DNA of 64,000 bases from Subtercola vilae. GTDB taxonomy: Bacteria > Actinomycetota > Actinomycetes > Actinomycetales > Microbacteriaceae. The notes beneath the pieces are model-generated. The model saw only the letters and a program-made list of their open reading frames with translations. It did no database searches and was not told the origin of the DNA. This document shows positions 20,580-30,176 of the stretch, piece by piece. Where the stretch lies: NCBI RefSeq assembly GCF_004923255.1, contig NZ_QYRT01000005.1, positions 1 to 64,000 on the forward strand. Direction: 5' to 3'. Numbering within the stretch: position 1 is the first letter of the stretch; each line of letters starts with the position of its first letter. A program made the translations under genes and the position numbers.

Positions 20580-21893
20580 TCAACCGCGCCTTCGCGTGAT
20601 CGCACCAGAGAGTGCAACCCACAGGGGGCCCACCGATATTCCCTCGTCTTCTTCAAGTTGGCGCCTGGCTCGCTTGCGGGCACGGAGGAGGAACAGCACA
20701 CCGGTGCCGATCACGATGTACTGAATGGCAAATGCAATGCGAAAAGCACCGACGTCATAGAGGTTGGCACTCCAGCCGAGGTTGTGCTGAGCATCCAGAA
20801 GCACACCGATGACGAACATCATGACGAAACTGGCCGTGAATCCGCCCACATTCACGACGCCGTTCGCCGAACCCAGGGTGCGCGGCGGGTTGAAAGTTCG
20901 AGCGAAGTCGAAGCCGATCATCGAGCCGGGGCCGCCGATTCCGAGGGCGACCAGCAGGATGACGATCAACCAGAGGGGTGGGGAGCCCGGCCAGAGCAGT
21001 ACTGCACTCCACGCCACTGCCATCATGACCACGATGCCCAGCACGAGGTTCGACCGGCGCGTGGGGAACCTCGCCGTGAGCAACCCCAGTACCGGGCCGG
21101 AGACAAGGCCCACCAGAACGATGACGACAAGCAGCGCGGAGGCGAGGCTGGGGTCGTACCCGAGAGCCGACACCATGAACGGAAACCCCCAGAACAGGCT
21201 GAACACGGTTCCCGACGATTGGGTGACGAAGTGCGACCAGAAACCCAGCTGCGTGCCGGGCCGTCGAAGAGTGGGGCCAAGCCGGGCGAACACCTCGGCA
21301 AAACTCGGCCGCGGCTCAGACGCCGTGCTCGCCGGTCGGTCGCGCAGCACGAGAAGGCCGAGAACGCACGCCAGCAGGGCCACCGATGCGGCCGAGGTGA
21401 AGGCAGCCGACCATCCGGCCTGGTGCAGAATGATGGCGAACGGTACGGCAGACAGAATCTGGCCCAGGGCACCGAGGTTGCCCATCCATTGCGACAGCTG
21501 TGGCACGATCCGGCCGCTGAACCACGAATTCACGAGCCGGATGACCGAGATGAAGATTGCCGAATCGCCGGCACCCACCAGCACTCGCCCCACGATGGCC
21601 GCGCCGATATCGGGCGAGAAGGCAAGTGTGAGCTGCCCGGCCACCATCACTGCTGTGCCCGCGACGATGAGCCATTTCGGGCCCACCCTGTCGATGAGTA
21701 CGCCGTTCGGAATCTGCAGGGCCGCGTAGATGATGAGCTGAACCACGGCAAGGCTCGACAGAATCGCCGCAGAGGTGTGAAAACGGTCGGCTGCCGACAC
21801 CCCCGCGACACCCAGCGAGGTGCGTTGCAGAACCGCTGAGATGTAGGCGATCGCCGCGACCGCGAATATCACCCACGATCGCTTCGAATTCAC
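20580..21893 (-). CDS. MFS transporter
   Basis: The 437-aa integral membrane protein shows twelve hydrophobic segments. The loop 2-3 signature of the major facilitator superfamily appears as NGVLIDRVGPKWLIVAG, with a second-half equivalent at LLTARFPTRRSNLVLG. The segment IGDSAIFISVIRLVNSWF-like (actually VGAGDSAIFISVIR) resembles the nitrate/organic-anion and sugar-phosphate MFS groups, but the substrate cannot be read from sequence. GTG start at 21893, weak ribosome binding site. Flanked by rpoD upstream region and the PAC2 gene on the same strand. Confidence 0.85.
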   Translation of the reverse strand: MNSKRSWVIFAVAAIAYISAVLQRTSLGVAGVSAADRFHTSAAILSSLAVVQLIIYAALQIPNGVLIDRVGPKWLIVAGTAVMVAGQLTLAFSPDIGAAIVGRVLVGAGDSAIFISVIRLVNSWFSGRIVPQLSQWMGNLGALGQILSAVPFAIILHQAGWSAAFTSAASVALLACVLGLLVLRDRPASTASEPRPSFAEVFARLGPTLRRPGTQLGFWSHFVTQSSGTVFSLFWGFPFMVSALGYDPSLASALLVVIVLVGLVSGPVLGLLTARFPTRRSNLVLGIVVMMAVAWSAVLLWPGSPPLWLIVILLVALGIGGPGSMIGFDFARTFNPPRTLGSANGVVNVGGFTASFVMMFVIGVLLDAQHNLGWSANLYDVGAFRIAFAIQYIVIGTGVLFLLRARKRARRQLEEDEGISVGPLWVALSGAITRRRG

Positions 21894-21982
21894 TCGACCA
21901 AGTCTAGGGCGAGCACCCGACCGGGTGACGGCCGCATGTCATTCGCTCGGGTGCACACCGCAGCGACCGGCCCGCAGGCGGC

Positions 21983-22918
21983 TTACAGGCCGCCGAACCC
22001 CGGGCCCGAATTGTCGCCGCGGCGCTTGATGGCCAAGAAGTTCTCGAGTTCGGCCGCAATCTCATCGGCAGACGGCAGCTCGCCGTCTTCGTCGGTGAGG
22101 GGCGAACGCACGCCGGCGTTCTGCATATAGCTGTCGTGGCGCTCTTCGAGCGTGCCGACCAGTTTCTCGAGTTCGGCGTTCGCGGCGACCTGCTGGTCGA
22201 TCTTCACCAGGAACTCACGCCCCTCTTCACGCAACCGGTCGGTGGGAAAGATGAGCCCGGTGGCCGCGCTGATGCTTTCGAGCGACGCGACGGCGGCCGA
22301 CGGGTACTCGGTGTCGGCGAGGTAGTGCGGAATCAGCAGTACGAAGCCGGTGACCGGATGCCCGAGCTGTTGCAACCGGTACTCAACGAGGTGCAGCGCA
22401 TTCGAGGGCACCTGGGTGTGTGGCCGCCACACCGACATGGCGTCGGTGAGCTCTACCCGGTTGCCGCTCACGGTCACACCGATGGAACGGGTGTGGGGCA
22501 CCGGCATGGGGATGGCGTGCACCCATGTCGTGGTCTTGACCTGGAAGCGGTCGATCAACTGAAGCACGGCAGCGGTGAACTGTTCCCAGCGAAAGTCGGG
22601 TTCGAACCCGTGCAGCAGCAGGAACTGCTGCCCCAGTTCATCGCTCACAAGGTAGAGCCTCAGCGTCTGCGGCTGGTAGTCGGTGAGGTGGTCTTGATCG
22701 AAGTAGATGATGGGGCGGCGGGCCCGGTAGTCGAGCAGGGCATCGGTGTCGAATTCGGCGACTACGCGATTGTTCAGCGTGTCGAGAAGGTAGTCGCCGA
22801 GCTGGCTGACGGCGCCCCCGGCGTCGGTGAAGCCAGTGAGCGCAGCGACGAGCGGCAGGCCCTCGGGGATCAGGTCGACCTCGTCTGCCAATTCGTAAAC
22901 TTCAGTCGGATCCTTCAT
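21983..22918 (-). CDS. PAC2 family protein
   Basis: The 311-aa cytosolic protein of the PAC2 (proteasome assembly chaperone 2-like) family is common in Actinobacteria. Recognisable pieces are LVAALTGFTDAGGAVSQLGD at the N-terminus, a YRARRPIIYFD segment, PHTRSIGVTVSG and the C-terminal FLAIKRRGD. The biochemical role of bacterial members is not established. I chose ATG 22918, with an AGAGTGG Shine-Dalgarno, over a 22-codon upstream extension. Divergent from pepA. Confidence 0.85.
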   Translation of the reverse strand: MKDPTEVYELADEVDLIPEGLPLVAALTGFTDAGGAVSQLGDYLLDTLNNRVVAEFDTDALLDYRARRPIIYFDQDHLTDYQPQTLRLYLVSDELGQQFLLLHGFEPDFRWEQFTAAVLQLIDRFQVKTTTWVHAIPMPVPHTRSIGVTVSGNRVELTDAMSVWRPHTQVPSNALHLVEYRLQQLGHPVTGFVLLIPHYLADTEYPSAAVASLESISAATGLIFPTDRLREEGREFLVKIDQQVAANAELEKLVGTLEERHDSYMQNAGVRSPLTDEDGELPSADEIAAELENFLAIKRRGDNSGPGFGGL

Positions 22919-22995
22919 GCGTTCCACTCTACTTCGACCTCCGGGTTGAACCCCTGTTGGCACAACTGCCCAGAGCGAACGCAATACTTAACACC

Positions 22996-24537
22996 ATGAC
23001 CTTCCCCGATATTTCCGTCACCGCCCAGACTCCCGCCGAAACGACGGCCGACGTGCTCGTTCTCGCCGTGGCCAGGGTGGGCGACCAGCCCACACTGATC
23101 CGCCCCGCTGCGCTCGACGAAGCGGCCGCCGACACGCTCGAGGCGATGTTCGACGGTCTCGGCTTCGGCGGGAAGAAAGACGAAGTTCAGCGGGTGCCCG
23201 GCGTCACGGGTGTTTCTGCCTCTGTGATCGCTCTTGTGGGCCTCGGCTCTGGTGCCGTCACGCCTGACGTGCTTCGTTACGCCGCAGGGGCTGCCACGCG
23301 CAAAGTGCGGGGCGCGGGTTCGCTGGCCTTCGCGTTTCCCGTCGCGAGTGCGGCCGACGTCACGGCTGTGCTCGAGGGCGCGGCAATGGGTGCCTACGAC
23401 TACCTCACGTATCGGGCGACGTCACTGGATGCCCGCCCTCTGCCCGCCGCGAGCATCCAGTTGCTCCTCGACCAGGCCTCCCCCGATGCCTCGTCGCCAG
23501 ACACAGCGAGCGTGGAGCGTGCCGTGACGGTCGCCAGTGAGACGGCGCGAGCCGTCTCGCTCGTGCGCGACCTCGTGAACGAGTCGCCGCTCGACCTGTA
23601 CCCGCAGTCGCTGGTGGAGCGGGCCGAGGCCGCCGCAGAGGGCCTTCCGGTGACGCTGACGGTCTGGGACGAGCAGCGGCTCGCGGCTGACGGTTTCGGC
23701 GGCATTCTCGGGGTGGGGCAGGGCTCGACGCGGCCCCCGCGACTCGTCAAGGTGGCCTATGAGCCCCGAGGGGCATCCCGGCACCTCGCGCTTGTCGGCA
23801 AGGGCATCACGTTCGATTCGGGCGGACTCTCACTGAAGCCGCCGGCTTCGATGATCGGTATGAAGAACGACATGACGGGGTCGGCCACGGTTCTGGCCGT
23901 CGTACTCGCCGCAGCCGCGCTCGAACTGCCGGTGCGCGTCACGGCGTGGCTCTGCATTGCGGAGAACATGCCGTCAGGGTCGGCGATCCGCCCCGGTGAC
24001 GTGCTCACGATGCACGGCGGGCGCACGGTTGAGGTGCTGAACACCGATGCCGAGGGCCGACTGGTTCTCGCCGACGGTCTCGTGGCCGCGAGCGACGAAC
24101 AGCCCGACGCGATCATCGACGTCGCCACGCTGACGGGTGCCGCTGTGACAGCGCTCGGAAACCGCTACGTGGGCACAATGGGCGACGATGACCTCGTTTC
24201 CCTCGTGGTGGATGCTGCCAGCTCGGTGGGCGAAACCCTCTGGCCCATGCCGCTGCCGGCAGAGCTGCGGCCGCTGCTGAACTCCGACATCGCCGATCTG
24301 CAGAACATCAAACCGGGCAATACGGCCGGCGGCATGCTGATCGCGGCGACCTTCCTGCAGGAATTCATCGGGCAGAAGGCCGACGGCTCCGGACCGATCG
24401 CGTGGGCGCACCTCGACATCGCCGGTGCTGCCGTGAATGGCGCCGATGGCTACGGCTACACGCTCAAGGGCCCGACGGGAGTCACGGTTCGTACGCTTCT
24501 CGAAGTGGCGGAGCGGCTGGGCCACGAGTCTGCGTAG
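22996..24537 (+). CDS. pepA: Leucyl aminopeptidase (M17)
   Basis: Removes N-terminal residues from peptides in the cytosol using two metal ions. The protein (513 aa from ATG 22996) carries the M17 signature NTDAEGRL (about residue 349-356), the KGITFDSGGLSLKP metal/active site, and KNDMTGSATV. Length is normal for the family. The TTG at 22957 would add 13 residues; ATG 22996 has no clear Shine-Dalgarno but gives the family-like start. Confidence 0.95.
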   Translation: MTFPDISVTAQTPAETTADVLVLAVARVGDQPTLIRPAALDEAAADTLEAMFDGLGFGGKKDEVQRVPGVTGVSASVIALVGLGSGAVTPDVLRYAAGAATRKVRGAGSLAFAFPVASAADVTAVLEGAAMGAYDYLTYRATSLDARPLPAASIQLLLDQASPDASSPDTASVERAVTVASETARAVSLVRDLVNESPLDLYPQSLVERAEAAAEGLPVTLTVWDEQRLAADGFGGILGVGQGSTRPPRLVKVAYEPRGASRHLALVGKGITFDSGGLSLKPPASMIGMKNDMTGSATVLAVVLAAAALELPVRVTAWLCIAENMPSGSAIRPGDVLTMHGGRTVEVLNTDAEGRLVLADGLVAASDEQPDAIIDVATLTGAAVTALGNRYVGTMGDDDLVSLVVDAASSVGETLWPMPLPAELRPLLNSDIADLQNIKPGNTAGGMLIAATFLQEFIGQKADGSGPIAWAHLDIAGAAVNGADGYGYTLKGPTGVTVRTLLEVAERLGHESA

Positions 24538-24629
24538 TAGGCTCTAACGGGCGAAAAAATAACTCGCCATCAAGACACCTGCTGATCGGGCGGGGTCTCA
24601 CAGATGTTGATGCACAAAGGAGTCTCTTA

Positions 24630-26003
24630 GTGTCAGACCAGAATTTTGACATCGTCGTTCTCGGCGGGGGCAGCGGCGGTTACGCGGCAGCTCTCCGGGC
24701 CAGCCAATTGGGTTTCACCGTGGCACTGGTCGAGAAAGACAAGCTCGGCGGAACGTGCCTGCACCGCGGGTGCATACCCACGAAGGCGCTGCTGCACTCG
24801 GCTGAAGTGGCCGATGTCTCACGCGAGTCGAGCAAGTACGGCGTCAAGACCACGTTCGACGGCATCGACATTCAGGCCGTGACCGCCTACCGCGAGGGAA
24901 TCGTCACCAGCAAGTTCAAGGGCCTCGAGGGCCTCATCAAGGCCCGCGGCATCACCGTTGTGCGGGGTGAGGGCAAGCTCGTCGGCCCGAAGACTGTTCA
25001 GGTGGGCGACGATCGCATCACCGGCAAGAACGTCATTCTCGCCACCGGTTCGTACTCGCGTTCGCTGCCGGGCCTCGAGATCGGCGGCCGGGTCATCACG
25101 TCTGAGGCGGCTCTGGCTCTTGACTACATTCCCAAGAAGGTTGCCATCCTCGGCGGCGGCGTCATCGGCGTCGAGTTCGCGAGTGTGTGGAGGTCGTTCG
25201 GCGCCGACGTGTCGATCATCGAAGCGCTGCCCCACCTCGTTCCGAACGAGGAAGAGTCGATCTCGAAGCAGTTCGAGCGTGCCTACCGCAAGCGCGGCAT
25301 CGAGTTCTCGCTCGGTATTCGCTTCAAGAGCGTGACACAAGACGACCAGGGTGTTGTCGTCACGCTCGAGAACGGCACTGTCATCGAAGCAGAGCTTCTG
25401 CTCGTCGCCGTGGGCCGCGGCCCCGCGACTGCCGGTCTCGGCTACGAAGAGGCTGGCCTCACCATCGACCGCGGGTTCGTCATCACCAACGAGCGCCTCG
25501 AGACCAATCTCCCGGGCGTGTACGCCGTGGGCGACATCGTTCCCGGCCTGCAGCTTGCCCACCGCGGCTTCCAGCAGGGCATCTTCGTGGCTGAGGAGAT
25601 CGCCGGCCTCAACCCGCAGGTCGTCGAAGACGTCAACATTCCCAAGGTCACGTACTCCGACCCCGAGGTTGCCTCCGTCGGCTACACCGAGGCGAAGGCG
25701 GTCGAGAAGTTCGGCGCAGACAAGGTGTCGTCGTACGACTACAACCTCGCGGGCAATGGCAAAAGCCACATCATCGGCACCTCGGGTTCGGTGAAGGTCG
25801 TTCGGGTGAACGACGGGCCCGTCGTCGGTATCCACATGATCGGCGCTCGCGTCGGTGAGCTCATCGGCGAAGGCCAGCTCATCGTCAACTGGGAGGCCTA
25901 CCCCGAAGACGTCGCATCGCTGATCCACGCGCACCCCACCCAGAACGAGGCACTGGGCGAGGCCCACCTCGCGCTGGCTGGCAAGCCGCTGCACGCGCTC
26001 TAG
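24630..26003 (+). CDS. lpdA: Dihydrolipoyl dehydrogenase (E3)
   Basis: Reoxidises the lipoyl groups of 2-oxoacid dehydrogenase complexes with FAD and NAD+. The 457-aa protein has the FAD-binding VVLGGGSGGYAAALRA, the redox disulfide GGTCLHRGCIPTK, the NAD-binding LGGGVIGVEFA and the C-terminal active-site HAHPTQNE, where His acts with the partner subunit. The GTG start at 24630 is set by AAAGGAG eight bases upstream; the long in-frame extension overlaps pepA and is rejected. sucB follows 50 bases later. Confidence 0.97.
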   Translation: MSDQNFDIVVLGGGSGGYAAALRASQLGFTVALVEKDKLGGTCLHRGCIPTKALLHSAEVADVSRESSKYGVKTTFDGIDIQAVTAYREGIVTSKFKGLEGLIKARGITVVRGEGKLVGPKTVQVGDDRITGKNVILATGSYSRSLPGLEIGGRVITSEAALALDYIPKKVAILGGGVIGVEFASVWRSFGADVSIIEALPHLVPNEEESISKQFERAYRKRGIEFSLGIRFKSVTQDDQGVVVTLENGTVIEAELLLVAVGRGPATAGLGYEEAGLTIDRGFVITNERLETNLPGVYAVGDIVPGLQLAHRGFQQGIFVAEEIAGLNPQVVEDVNIPKVTYSDPEVASVGYTEAKAVEKFGADKVSSYDYNLAGNGKSHIIGTSGSVKVVRVNDGPVVGIHMIGARVGELIGEGQLIVNWEAYPEDVASLIHAHPTQNEALGEAHLALAGKPLHAL

Positions 26004-26053
26004 CCTAAAATCAATATCAACAACTGAACTGTTTCTGAAGAGGAGACACACTG

Positions 26054-27517
26054 ATGAGCGAATCCGTCAACCTTCCAGCACTCGGCGAGAGTGTAACCGA
26101 GGGAACGGTGACCCGCTGGCTCAAGAACGTCGGGGACCGCGTCGAGGTCGACGAGCCCCTTCTCGAAGTGTCAACGGACAAGGTCGACACCGAAATCCCG
26201 TCTCCCATTTCGGGAATCATCGAGCAGATTCTCGTTCAAGAAGACGAGACCGTCGAGGTGGGCACTCCGCTCGTCACAATCGGCGACGGTTCGGGGGCTG
26301 CTGCTCCTGAAGCGGCTGCGCCGGCTGCTGAGGCCGCGCCGGCCGAAGTTGTGCCTGATGCGCCCGTTCAGGTCACGTCTGACGCCCCGGCTCCCGATGC
26401 ACCGGCTGACGCTGCCGAGGTGCCGTCGACCGACGCTCCCACTGAGGCCGCTGCGCCTGCCCCCGCCGCCCCTGAGCCGGCTCCCGCGGCTGCTGTGCCG
26501 GCCCCGGCTGCTGCCGCCCCCGCGCCAGCTGTCGCCGCTCCGGCTGCAGCACCGGCGGCTCCTGCTGCTGCTCCTGCTGTCGCGGCACCCGCTGCTTCGA
26601 ACAGCAACGCCGGGTACGTCACTCCGCTGGTACGGAAGCTCGCACACGACAACGGCATCGACCTGACCACCGTGAGCGGTTCGGGCGTCGGCGGTCGCAT
26701 TCGCAAAGAAGACGTTCTGGCGGCTGTCGAGGTCAAGGCATCTGCTTCGACCAGCTCGGCCTCGGCGGTTTCTGCAGCTCCTGCACCGCTGGCTGTCTCG
26801 CCCCTTCGTGGCACCACGGTCAAAATGTCGCGCCTCCGCAAGGTCGTCGCCGAGCGCGCCGTCATCTCGATGCAGACGAGCGCCCAGCTCACCTCTGTGG
26901 TCGAGGTCGACGTCACGAAGGTCGCGGCCTTCCGCGGAAAGGTGAAAGACACCTTCCTTGAGAAGACCGGTACCAAGCTGTCGTTCCTGCCGTTCTTCGC
27001 CATGGCAGCTGCCGAGGCGCTGAAGGCGTTCCCGATCATCAACGCCACCATCGACGGCGACTCGATCGTGTACCCCGAGCACGAGAACATCAGCATCGCG
27101 GTCGACACCGAGCGCGGCCTGCTCACTCCGGTCGTACGCAACGCCGGCGAGCTCGACCTGGCGGGCCTTGCCAAGGAAATCGCCGACCTCGCCGAGCGCA
27201 CCCGCGACAACAAGCTGAAGCCCGACGAGCTCGGTGGCGGTACGTTCACGCTGACCAATACCGGTTCGCGCGGCGCGCTGTTCGACACGCCCATCGTCTT
27301 CCTGCCGCAGGTCGCCATTCTGGGCACTGGCATCGTGACCAAGAAGCCCGTCGTCGTGACGGTCGACGGGTCTGACGCCATCGCCATTCGTTCGACCGTC
27401 TACCTCGCGCTGAGCTACGACCACCGCATCGTCGACGGTGCAGACGCTGCGCGGTTCCTCGTGGCAATCAAGAACCGCCTCGAGGGTGGCGACTTCGCCG
27501 GCAACCTCGGGTACTGA
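26054..27517 (+). CDS. sucB: Dihydrolipoamide acyltransferase (E2), SucB/DlaT type
   Basis: Transfers acyl groups to CoA in a 2-oxoacid dehydrogenase complex. The 487-aa protein has one N-terminal lipoyl domain with lipoylated Lys43 in STDKVDTE. A long Pro/Ala linker (about 80-190) follows, then a peripheral-subunit-binding domain ([17 protein letters not shown]) and the catalytic domain with [11 protein letters not shown] (His about 457). Mycobacterial DlaT has two lipoyl domains; here there is one. In Actinobacteria this E2 often serves both pyruvate and 2-oxoglutarate complexes. Good RBS GAGGAG. It follows lpdA and probably shares its transcript. Confidence 0.95.
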   Translation: MSESVNLPALGESVTEGTVTRWLKNVGDRVEVDEPLLEVSTDKVDTEIPSPISGIIEQILVQEDETVEVGTPLVTIGDGSGAAAPEAAAPAAEAAPAEVVPDAPVQVTSDAPAPDAPADAAEVPSTDAPTEAAAPAPAAPEPAPAAAVPAPAAAAPAPAVAAPAAAPAAPAAAPAVAAPAASNSNAGYVTPLVRKLAHDNGIDLTTVSGSGVGGRIRKEDVLAAVEVKASASTSSASAVSAAPAPLAVSPLRGTTVKMSRLRKVVAERAVISMQTSAQLTSVVEVDVTKVAAFRGKVKDTFLEKTGTKLSFLPFFAMAAAEALKAFPIINATIDGDSIVYPEHENISIAVDTERGLLTPVVRNAGELDLAGLAKEIADLAERTRDNKLKPDELGGGTFTLTNTGSRGALFDTPIVFLPQVAILGTGIVTKKPVVVTVDGSDAIAIRSTVYLALSYDHRIVDGADAARFLVAIKNRLEGGDFAGNLGY

Positions 27518-27531
27518 TTCACCGGGTTCTC

Positions 27532-29157
27532 TCATGAGCCCGCTTCGTGGGCGATGAAGATCTCCCGCAGACGCCAACCGGCCTCGCCCTTCAGCAGAAG
27601 GAGCGGGGCCGGTTTTCTGTCGGCCCACACCGTGACCAGGGCTGCGTCGCCGACCCGCTGCGCCGCTGCCCCGTCGCCGAGGTCGGGCAGTACTGTCGGC
27701 GACAGCGTCACGAAGGGTGTGCCCGAGCGCACAAGATCGAAAAATGCGCGCTGGTCGACGGCCAGTGCGGCAGAGCCGGGTTCGTCGACGTCATCGAAGC
27801 AGGCTGCTGACGAGCCGTCGTAACAGTGGCTGCGACGCGCGAGCAGCACACCGAGGGCTACCAACGGATCGTCTTCCCCGACGGCCGCCGCGCTCGCGCT
27901 GTCGCTGAAGCTCCCGCTGTCGGGATCGCTAGGAACCGTGGCTGACATCGTAGACGGCGCAGTTTCGCCCGGCCCAGTCGTCGCACCCGGCCCAGTCGTC
28001 GGTGCCGATGAAGGCATCGTGGTCGTTGACGGTTGCGTTGGCGGGTGTGCCGACGGTTGTGCTGATGGTTGCGCTGACGGGTGCGTGGACGGGTGTGCCG
28101 TGGCGCCCGGCGGCACGCTGAGGAGGGCCCCGGTGACGGCACCGGCCGCCACGATCGCACCGACGACGACGGTCTTGAGGTGGCGCCGATGGGTGAGCAC
28201 GGTACGAATGGTCGCTCCGCGCTCGTTCACGAACGAGGGAAGGCGCGACAGTAGCCGGAGAGCGCGTACCTCGGCCCGGTTGAAGCGGCGCTCGCGTTCG
28301 ACGATCACAGCAACATCGGTCTCGATGCGGGCGAGTTCTCGGCCATCTCCCCTGCCCCAGGCCGATTGCGGCTCAACGCTCATCGGCTCGACCGCCGACG
28401 TCGGCGCGAGTGCGGGTGCAGGCGCGGGTGCGGATGCAGACTCGGGTGCGGATGCAGACTCGGGTGCGGGTGCAGACTCGCGTGCGGATGCAGAGCGCAT
28501 CTCTACGCGGCCAGATCTGGCGGGCTGGGCACCCGCGAGAGCGACTATGGAAGTCGGCGCCGTGGCGAATTCGGGCCCGGCGAGCGGCTCGGGTTCGGCC
28601 AGGGCGAAGAGATGGTCTTCGCAGCAACGCACCCACCGTGCACGGTCGTGCAACACCAGCTGCGGGTCGAACAGCTCGCACGCCAGAACCGCAGCCAGAT
28701 CGTGTTGGAGTAGCGACGCAATCGGCATAGTGGACGCGAGGGGCGCAGTGGACGCGATGGGCGCAGCGGACGCAGTAGGCGCGATGGGTGCAGTGGGCGC
28801 AGCGGGATCAGTGCAATCAGTGGGCGCAATGGCGGCGAAGACCTCACCGATGAGCGCGGCGAAGTCGGCCAGGTCTCGAAACACCGCTGCCCCGTGCAGC
28901 TCGCCTGCCGGCGCAACGGGCGGTGGGCCAAGGCGTGCGCAACCGTCGGCGTCGAGGGTTACCGCCGTCGACGAGACACCCCCGTGAGAAAGACGGTCGG
29001 TGTGAAACTCGTCGAGTGCGTAGAGGAGCGGCACGAGGAGGGTGAGGGCCTCGCCCGGGGAAATGCTGCGCCGGCAGAGCAGCTGGGCGAGTGAGACGGG
29101 AGACGGAAGGGGCTCGGGAACGGTGCGGCGGCCGAGACGGCGAAGAACAGAGGTCAT
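27532..29157 (-). CDS. Kinase-like (degenerate) single-pass membrane protein
   Basis: The 541-aa protein has no clear family. The N-terminal ~90 residues resemble the catalytic-loop part of a Ser/Thr kinase: LLYALDEFHTDRLSHGGVS, then VTLDADGCARLG. The usual HGD is HGG and the following Asn is Ala, so catalysis is unlikely. An Ala/Pro/Ser-rich repeated region follows, then a basic juxtamembrane segment (THRRHLK), one membrane helix (about 329-349) and a Pro/Thr/Ser-rich extracytoplasmic stalk. The C-terminal globular domain, with two Cys, ends LLLLKGEAGWRLREIFIAHE, resembling the tail of NTF2-like or mycobacterial kinase-associated domains. ATG 29157 is one of several possible starts. Convergent with sucB. 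Confidence 0.6.
   Translation of the reverse strand: MTSVLRRLGRRTVPEPLPSPVSLAQLLCRRSISPGEALTLLVPLLYALDEFHTDRLSHGGVSSTAVTLDADGCARLGPPPVAPAGELHGAAVFRDLADFAALIGEVFAAIAPTDCTDPAAPTAPIAPTASAAPIASTAPLASTMPIASLLQHDLAAVLACELFDPQLVLHDRARWVRCCEDHLFALAEPEPLAGPEFATAPTSIVALAGAQPARSGRVEMRSASARESAPAPESASAPESASAPAPAPALAPTSAVEPMSVEPQSAWGRGDGRELARIETDVAVIVERERRFNRAEVRALRLLSRLPSFVNERGATIRTVLTHRRHLKTVVVGAIVAAGAVTGALLSVPPGATAHPSTHPSAQPSAQPSAHPPTQPSTTTMPSSAPTTGPGATTGPGETAPSTMSATVPSDPDSGSFSDSASAAAVGEDDPLVALGVLLARRSHCYDGSSAACFDDVDEPGSAALAVDQRAFFDLVRSGTPFVTLSPTVLPDLGDGAAAQRVGDAALVTVWADRKPAPLLLLKGEAGWRLREIFIAHEAGS
28410..28500 (-). repeat. 18-bp tandem repeats in the kinase-like gene
   Basis: Imperfect repeats of gggtgcggatgcagactc type encode ESAPAPESASAPESASAP in the cytoplasmic linker. 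A second repeat block at about 28726-28800 encodes PIA(P/S)TA-type units. Confidence 0.8.
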
Positions 29158-29297
29158 GAAGCGAGGGTGGCCCGCAGGGGTGCCGCCGGGCATCCGGGGC
29201 CCCAGATCTGTGCAGTGTTCGCCCACAGCCGACGAAGTGAGCGAGGAGATACCGGCGGACGACCGCCGGAGTCGGCGCAACTCGGTACCATGGAGTC

Positions 29298-30011
29298 ATG
29301 GCACGCAACAAAGAAAAAGCACCGAAGAAGCCGAAAGAAGACGGCCGCATCAAACAGATGTGGCAGGTCTTTCAGATGACCCGTCGGTACGACAAGAACA
29401 TCGTGCCCTTTTTGTTGCTGAGCCTGCTCGGTCCGGTGGCCGTCGGCCTCATCTTGGCGCTCATCTTCGGCGAGGGCAACGGCTTCGTCATTGCGATGTG
29501 GATCGTCGCCGGTCTGCTCGCCGGCTTCCTGGTGGCGCTCATCGTTCTCGGTCGCCGTGCCGAAGCGGCCGCGTACGGCCAGATCGAAGGCCAGCCCGGC
29601 GCGGTCGGTGCGGTGCTCCGCAGTTCACTGAAGCGCAGCTGGCGCGGCAGCGAGATGCCCGTGGCGGTCAACGGCAAGTCGCAAGACGCGGTCTACCGCG
29701 CGGTGGGCCGGGGCGGCGTGGTGCTGATCGGTGAGGGCCCGAAGTCACGAACCACTCGCATGCTTGAAGACGAGCGTCGCAAAGTTCTGCGTGTTCTGCC
29801 GAACGTTCCGGTGACCTTTCTCTACGTCGGCCCCGACCCCGATTCGCTCTCGCTCGCCAAGGTGCCGGCGAAGCTGAATCGTTTGAAGCCCAGCCTGACG
29901 AAGCCGGAGGTTCTGGCCGTGAGCAACCGCCTCACCTCCCTCGGCGCAGGAAACCTGCCGATTCCGAAGGGTGTCGACCCGATGAAAGCGCGCCCGCAGC
30001 GCGGTCGCTGA
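29298..30011 (+). CDS. DUF4191 membrane protein
   Basis: The 237-aa protein has a Lys-rich N-terminus, two transmembrane helices (about 36-57 and 63-85), then a soluble domain with GAVGAVLRSSLKRSW and GEGPKSRTTRMLEDERRKV. This is the actinobacterial DUF4191 family of unknown function. In many relatives it sits after lipA and before glnA; here no lip gene is adjacent, and a GSIII gene separates it from the RDD and glnA genes. Confidence 0.88.
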   Translation: MARNKEKAPKKPKEDGRIKQMWQVFQMTRRYDKNIVPFLLLSLLGPVAVGLILALIFGEGNGFVIAMWIVAGLLAGFLVALIVLGRRAEAAAYGQIEGQPGAVGAVLRSSLKRSWRGSEMPVAVNGKSQDAVYRAVGRGGVVLIGEGPKSRTTRMLEDERRKVLRVLPNVPVTFLYVGPDPDSLSLAKVPAKLNRLKPSLTKPEVLAVSNRLTSLGAGNLPIPKGVDPMKARPQRGR

Positions 30012-30076
30012 GCGGGCTTTCGCACACACCACCACCCCCGAAAGCGGGGTGCGTCAGTCGTTTTGCGCACGAGACC

Positions 30077-30092
30077 GTCACGAGCCCGAAAC
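30077..30092 (+). promoter_or_regulatory. GlnR-type box upstream of GSIII
   Basis: GTCAC-N6-GAAAC matches the actinobacterial GlnR consensus gTnAC-N6-GaAAC exactly. It lies 85 bases before the glnN ATG. A possible -10 (TAGATT, 30114-30119) would place the -35 at about 30091-30096, so the box overlaps the upstream edge of the promoter, as expected for an activator site. Confidence 0.65.
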
Positions 30093-30176
30093 ATTCCCGC
30101 CACAGCGTGTTCGTAGATTTGCCCCAGAGGTTACGCAAACAGTTGCGAGCCAGTATGCCGGGTCAAAGGGGCACTA

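Noticed and set aside
24402-24629. Long N-terminal extension of lpdA
   Set aside because: It lies inside the pepA 3' end and carries no FAD-binding residues. The GTG at 24630 with AAAGGAG matches the family start.
26280-26600. Possible insertion in sucB
   Set aside because: The Ala/Pro-rich segment is the normal flexible linker between lipoyl and binding domains of E2 enzymes.
28410-28800. Possible CRISPR-like repeats
   Set aside because: Units are short, degenerate and in-frame inside a coding region, with no unique spacers.
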